Source: Adiantum capillus-veneris (lineage: Eukaryota; Streptophyta; Polypodiopsida; Polypodiales; Pteridaceae). Taken from it: DNA of 64,000 bases. Below the pieces are notes generated by a model. The model was not told the DNA's origin and searched no databases. It was given only the letters and a program-made list of their open reading frames with translations. The stretch is from contig CM043969.1 of the NCBI GenBank assembly GCA_014529385.2, forward strand, positions 33,198,446-33,262,445. The letters run 5' to 3'. Below, piece by piece: positions 61,253-64,000 of this stretch (positions are counted from its first letter, which is position 1; each line of letters starts with the position of its first letter). The translations under genes and the position numbers were made by a program.

Positions 61253-62086
61253 TTTGGAGCCCTTTGGCCCCAAGGTTTTAAGCCCTTTTCCCAACCAAAA
61301 ATCACTGTGTGCTCCCTCTACTTGAGATGAGCCCTAAAAGTGGTGGAATTCCTTGAGATTCACAATCGCTTAATACAAAATCCATGCTGATAAATGGAAT
61401 TGGCTAAATTCATTAATAACCTTGCCGTAAGGACAATCAAGCCATGCTTGATAAACTCCAATATACCCCTTGGGCGAAAATCATTGCACAAGTTGTAATT
61501 CACAAACCTAAACAAAATGCAAATGATATCATAATCGATGCAGAATTATAGCTGAAACTTAAACACGAGTACTTGGTTGGATGTACCAATATGCCTTGCA
61601 ATACACCAAATTTTCTTTGATACCAAATTCCATCGGGAATCGTTGACTACTCTATCCCTTGGATAGTCATGCATGCTTGTGGAAAGAATTCCACCCGATT
61701 GTGTCCTACACAATCTTCGAATTCATTCCCAAATCTTGATGCTTATCTTGGTTGGATACATGTTCTTTGGAAACTCCTCACAAATTTATGACCAATCCTC
61801 TCTCAATTTGCTGTGTCTTTATGATTGTGAAACCCCTTGGCTAGACTTTACATGGAAACTACTCAAACTAGCAACCAACGGTCACCAACATAGTCTACCG
61901 TGTCTAATAGTGATTTTTGTAACCATTGCCCCTAGCATTAGAAGTCGGAGCATCATGTGGCATGACTATGCTTTCATTGTACTTCATGTCATTATTTTGA
62001 TGCACTCTTGAAAGCTGTTATTGCTTTGGAGTAACCATACCCCCAATGCATAAATATAGATTGGGAGCCATGCTCCGAACGACCTT
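61253..62086. other. spacer between duplicated blocks, no gene recognised
   Basis: Contains a plus-strand frame at 61673-62011 with hydrophobic residues but no motif I can name. The spacer shows no clear similarity to its flanks. Confidence 0.4.
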
Positions 62087-62482
62087 GCCTTTCCCCTTCG
62101 CTTGATAGCACAAAGAGGATACATTGAAGAGATGCCGATTGGCATAATGCACAAGCCAGTTTGTTGAGTATTTTTATATGGAGCGTTGCTCCCGTGATGT
62201 ATCTTATAGCATTGTCATACTTGAGATAGATAAAAGAACATTAGCTCTGCCAATTGTTGACCTTGTCAAGTAATATATCAGGCTAAAAGATTAAAAACAT
62301 CTACAATAATTGTAGAAACAAAGCATACATAGGTTTCCCAACACTACTGTGTTTACCCTTGAAATCTTGTTGAATCTATCTTGGCAAAAATGGGTTGAGC
62401 ATAACCTTTTTTGACTACATCTGACTTAGTATCAAGAACCTTGCAGAGAGCCATGCTCATTGCATGTTGTGGAGGTAAAGTC
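62087..62482 (+). repeat. separated direct duplication, copy 2
   Basis: Second copy of 60853-61252, offset by about 1234 bp, with roughly 5-10% differences by eye. Confidence 0.85.
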
Positions 62483-62649
62483 TAATTGGCATTAGGAAGG
62501 GAATGGGTCTAAGGGGGCCTCTTATTTGCCATGGGATTAAAAAGGAGATTATGGAAGGGGCAAATGGGTGGATGCCATGGGGACTGAAATGGTGGGTATG
62601 GCAGGGCCTAAAAGTAAGTGGTCAAACTTGTACTTTTTTATAAAATACA

Positions 62650-63960
62650 AAGAGGAAATCTCTTATCAATTCAAAAAAATGAACTTTTCTCTAAATAATT
62701 GAGTAAAAACCAATCCTTTATCTCTCTACTGGCTGCCAGTTTTCCCCCCTCTCTCCTAAAAGGGGTCCCTTCCAAAAACGTGCTGATCATTCCCGCCCTC
62801 TCCCTCTACTATACCATCTCTCACTTCTCTTCACTTCATGTTGTTTCTCTTTCCTTCCTTTCAGTTTTCCCTCCCAAAAGCTCTGCAGCAGAAGTTTGAA
62901 CCTCCTTTCCCTCCTCAAGCTTACTGCATTCTTGAGGGCTGCATTCTTCTCAAACTGAAGTTCTCCATTACTCCATGGGCTTCACTAAACACCTCTAGCT
63001 AAAGATGAAGTATACAGCATATCCCTCTGCTACATCATCCCTCTTTCTTTCCTCAATAGGTTTCTTGCTCCTTCTCCATTAAGCTGTCTAGAGAGGATCT
63101 ACTTCCCTCTCAAGCTTTGCAACATTTCTTCCACATTAAATCAACAAGCAGGTGGAGCAGTATAGCAGTAAGTGGCATCCTTCACCTTTGTGTACCATCA
63201 AGATTCTTGCTCTTTATACAGCTGAGAACATGGATGTGCAATGTCTAATCATAAGTGTTTGTGTGCAGGTTGTGCCACTATTTCCCATGGCGTCATCAGG
63301 TACTTGACGACCTAGGAGTGTCATTGACTCCATTTCATGTAGCAATGTACAAGACGGCAATGGATATTGGGTGACAATGGAGTTAAATGAATGATGTGGG
63401 TGACAATGCAGCCCAGCTCAAGAGGTGCACACAAGGTCTCAAGGAGACACATGGCTTCTCGAGCACACCATTGGAAGGGAAGAATCGTGGAGTTCAAGCA
63501 AACACAAGACGGAAAGAGGCTTGTGAAGGTGCAGCATGTGTATGTTGCTTCACAACTGAAGCTAGAGACAGCAGTGGCTCCATAGAGGTTTCGTGCAAAT
63601 TGTAATTTTTACTCCCCTTGCAAGTTTTTCGGTTATCTATTTAGTATTTCTACCTTGTGTGTTGCTTTTGATGACTGTAAGATTTCCATTGCTTTTTGTT
63701 CATATTTACAGATGTTTTTCCATCCGATTTTGTGGAGTGGGAGCCAATAGAGTCCTTCACTGGAACTTTTGAGGCCATCCACACTAAGCTTGGCAAATTT
63801 CTCTATGCTGATTGTCAGTCCTCTGAGCTTGCCTCACATGACATTTTTTTAATGGTCATACTTATGTCACAGCTAGGCGAAATGGATATGGTAATTTATG
63901 TCTGGTTCACTCACGAACCTTGGATAGTTTGGAATGGCCTAAGCCAGACAGTGCCTTGAT
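62650..63960 (+). other. possible plant gene, unassigned
   Basis: A CT-rich stretch (62700-63060) like a plant 5' region is followed by short open segments. One at 63391-63585 contains HHWKGRIVEFKQTQDGKRLVKVQHVY, shown here only as a landmark. It faintly resembles the beta strands of a BAH domain (G+IVEF ... VQ+.Y), but the evidence is thin. Another segment follows at 63696-63959 (FPSDFVEWEPIESFTG), preceded by a possible acceptor 'tttacag' at about 63711. The region runs off the window edge. Expression data would be needed to call exons. Confidence 0.25.
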
Positions 63961-64000
63961 CGTAGCAACCAAAAGGAGAATCGAGGTGGATGTGCAAGCA

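Overview
The window looks like nuclear DNA of a land plant with a large, transposon-rich genome. The evidence is one intron-containing RD19-type vacuolar cysteine protease gene, plant-type LTR retrotransposons, PIF/Harbinger, CACTA and hAT remnants, decayed pieces of plant nuclear genes (HSP70, an AT-hook/PPC protein) and a very high density of (GA/CT)n and (GT/AC)n microsatellites. The type of Ty3/gypsy element present makes me suspect a fern, lycophyte or other non-flowering plant, but that is an inference from memory and not a search. I see no prokaryotic operon, CRISPR array, rRNA or tRNA gene.

Layout. (1) 335-8965: a decayed minus-strand Ty3/gypsy-like element (element C) with gag, a zinc knuckle, a DSG protease and the start of RT. 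Its PBS matches the 3' end of tRNA-Asp. Its left LTR lies in inverted orientation, and a solo LTR of another family (1841-2627, TSD TTTCT) is nested in it. (2) 10393-20603: element A, a full-length plus-strand Ty3/gypsy element with 2.1-kb LTRs. (3) 22004-30472: element B, a minus-strand relative of A with 1.2-kb LTRs of mostly different sequence. A and B share coding capacity, PBS, PPT, the first bases of the LTR and an apparent 4-bp target duplication. (4) 31407-34213: the only host gene I judge intact, a four-exon RD19-like papain-family protease of 374 residues. (5) 37108-41730: a complete but inactivated PIF/Harbinger transposon with a TAA target duplication and both of its usual genes (Myb/SANT-like and DDE transposase). 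(6) 41752-41950: an HSP70 N-terminal fragment. (7) 42-51 kb: AT-rich intergenic DNA with local duplications, microsatellite clusters and a degenerate G/T-rich repeat field. (8) 52.2-53.6 kb: CACTA (En/Spm) transposase remnant. (9) 54589-55335: a second solo LTR (TSD AAAAA). (10) 56.9-57.3 kb: an AHL (AT-hook/PPC) pseudogene. (11) 60.2-60.5 kb: a hAT transposase fragment. (12) 60.85-62.48 kb: a separated direct duplication. (13) 62.7-64 kb: an unassigned possible gene.

The genes do not form a pathway. The window is mainly a record of transposon insertion and decay around a single protease gene. I did not find a convincing undescribed system. The most interesting signals are the A/B element pair (same proteins and cis signals, different LTR bodies, histidine in the protease active-site triad), the inverted LTR and palindrome series of element C, and the two minisatellites in the Harbinger element whose units each carry a (CT)n tract.
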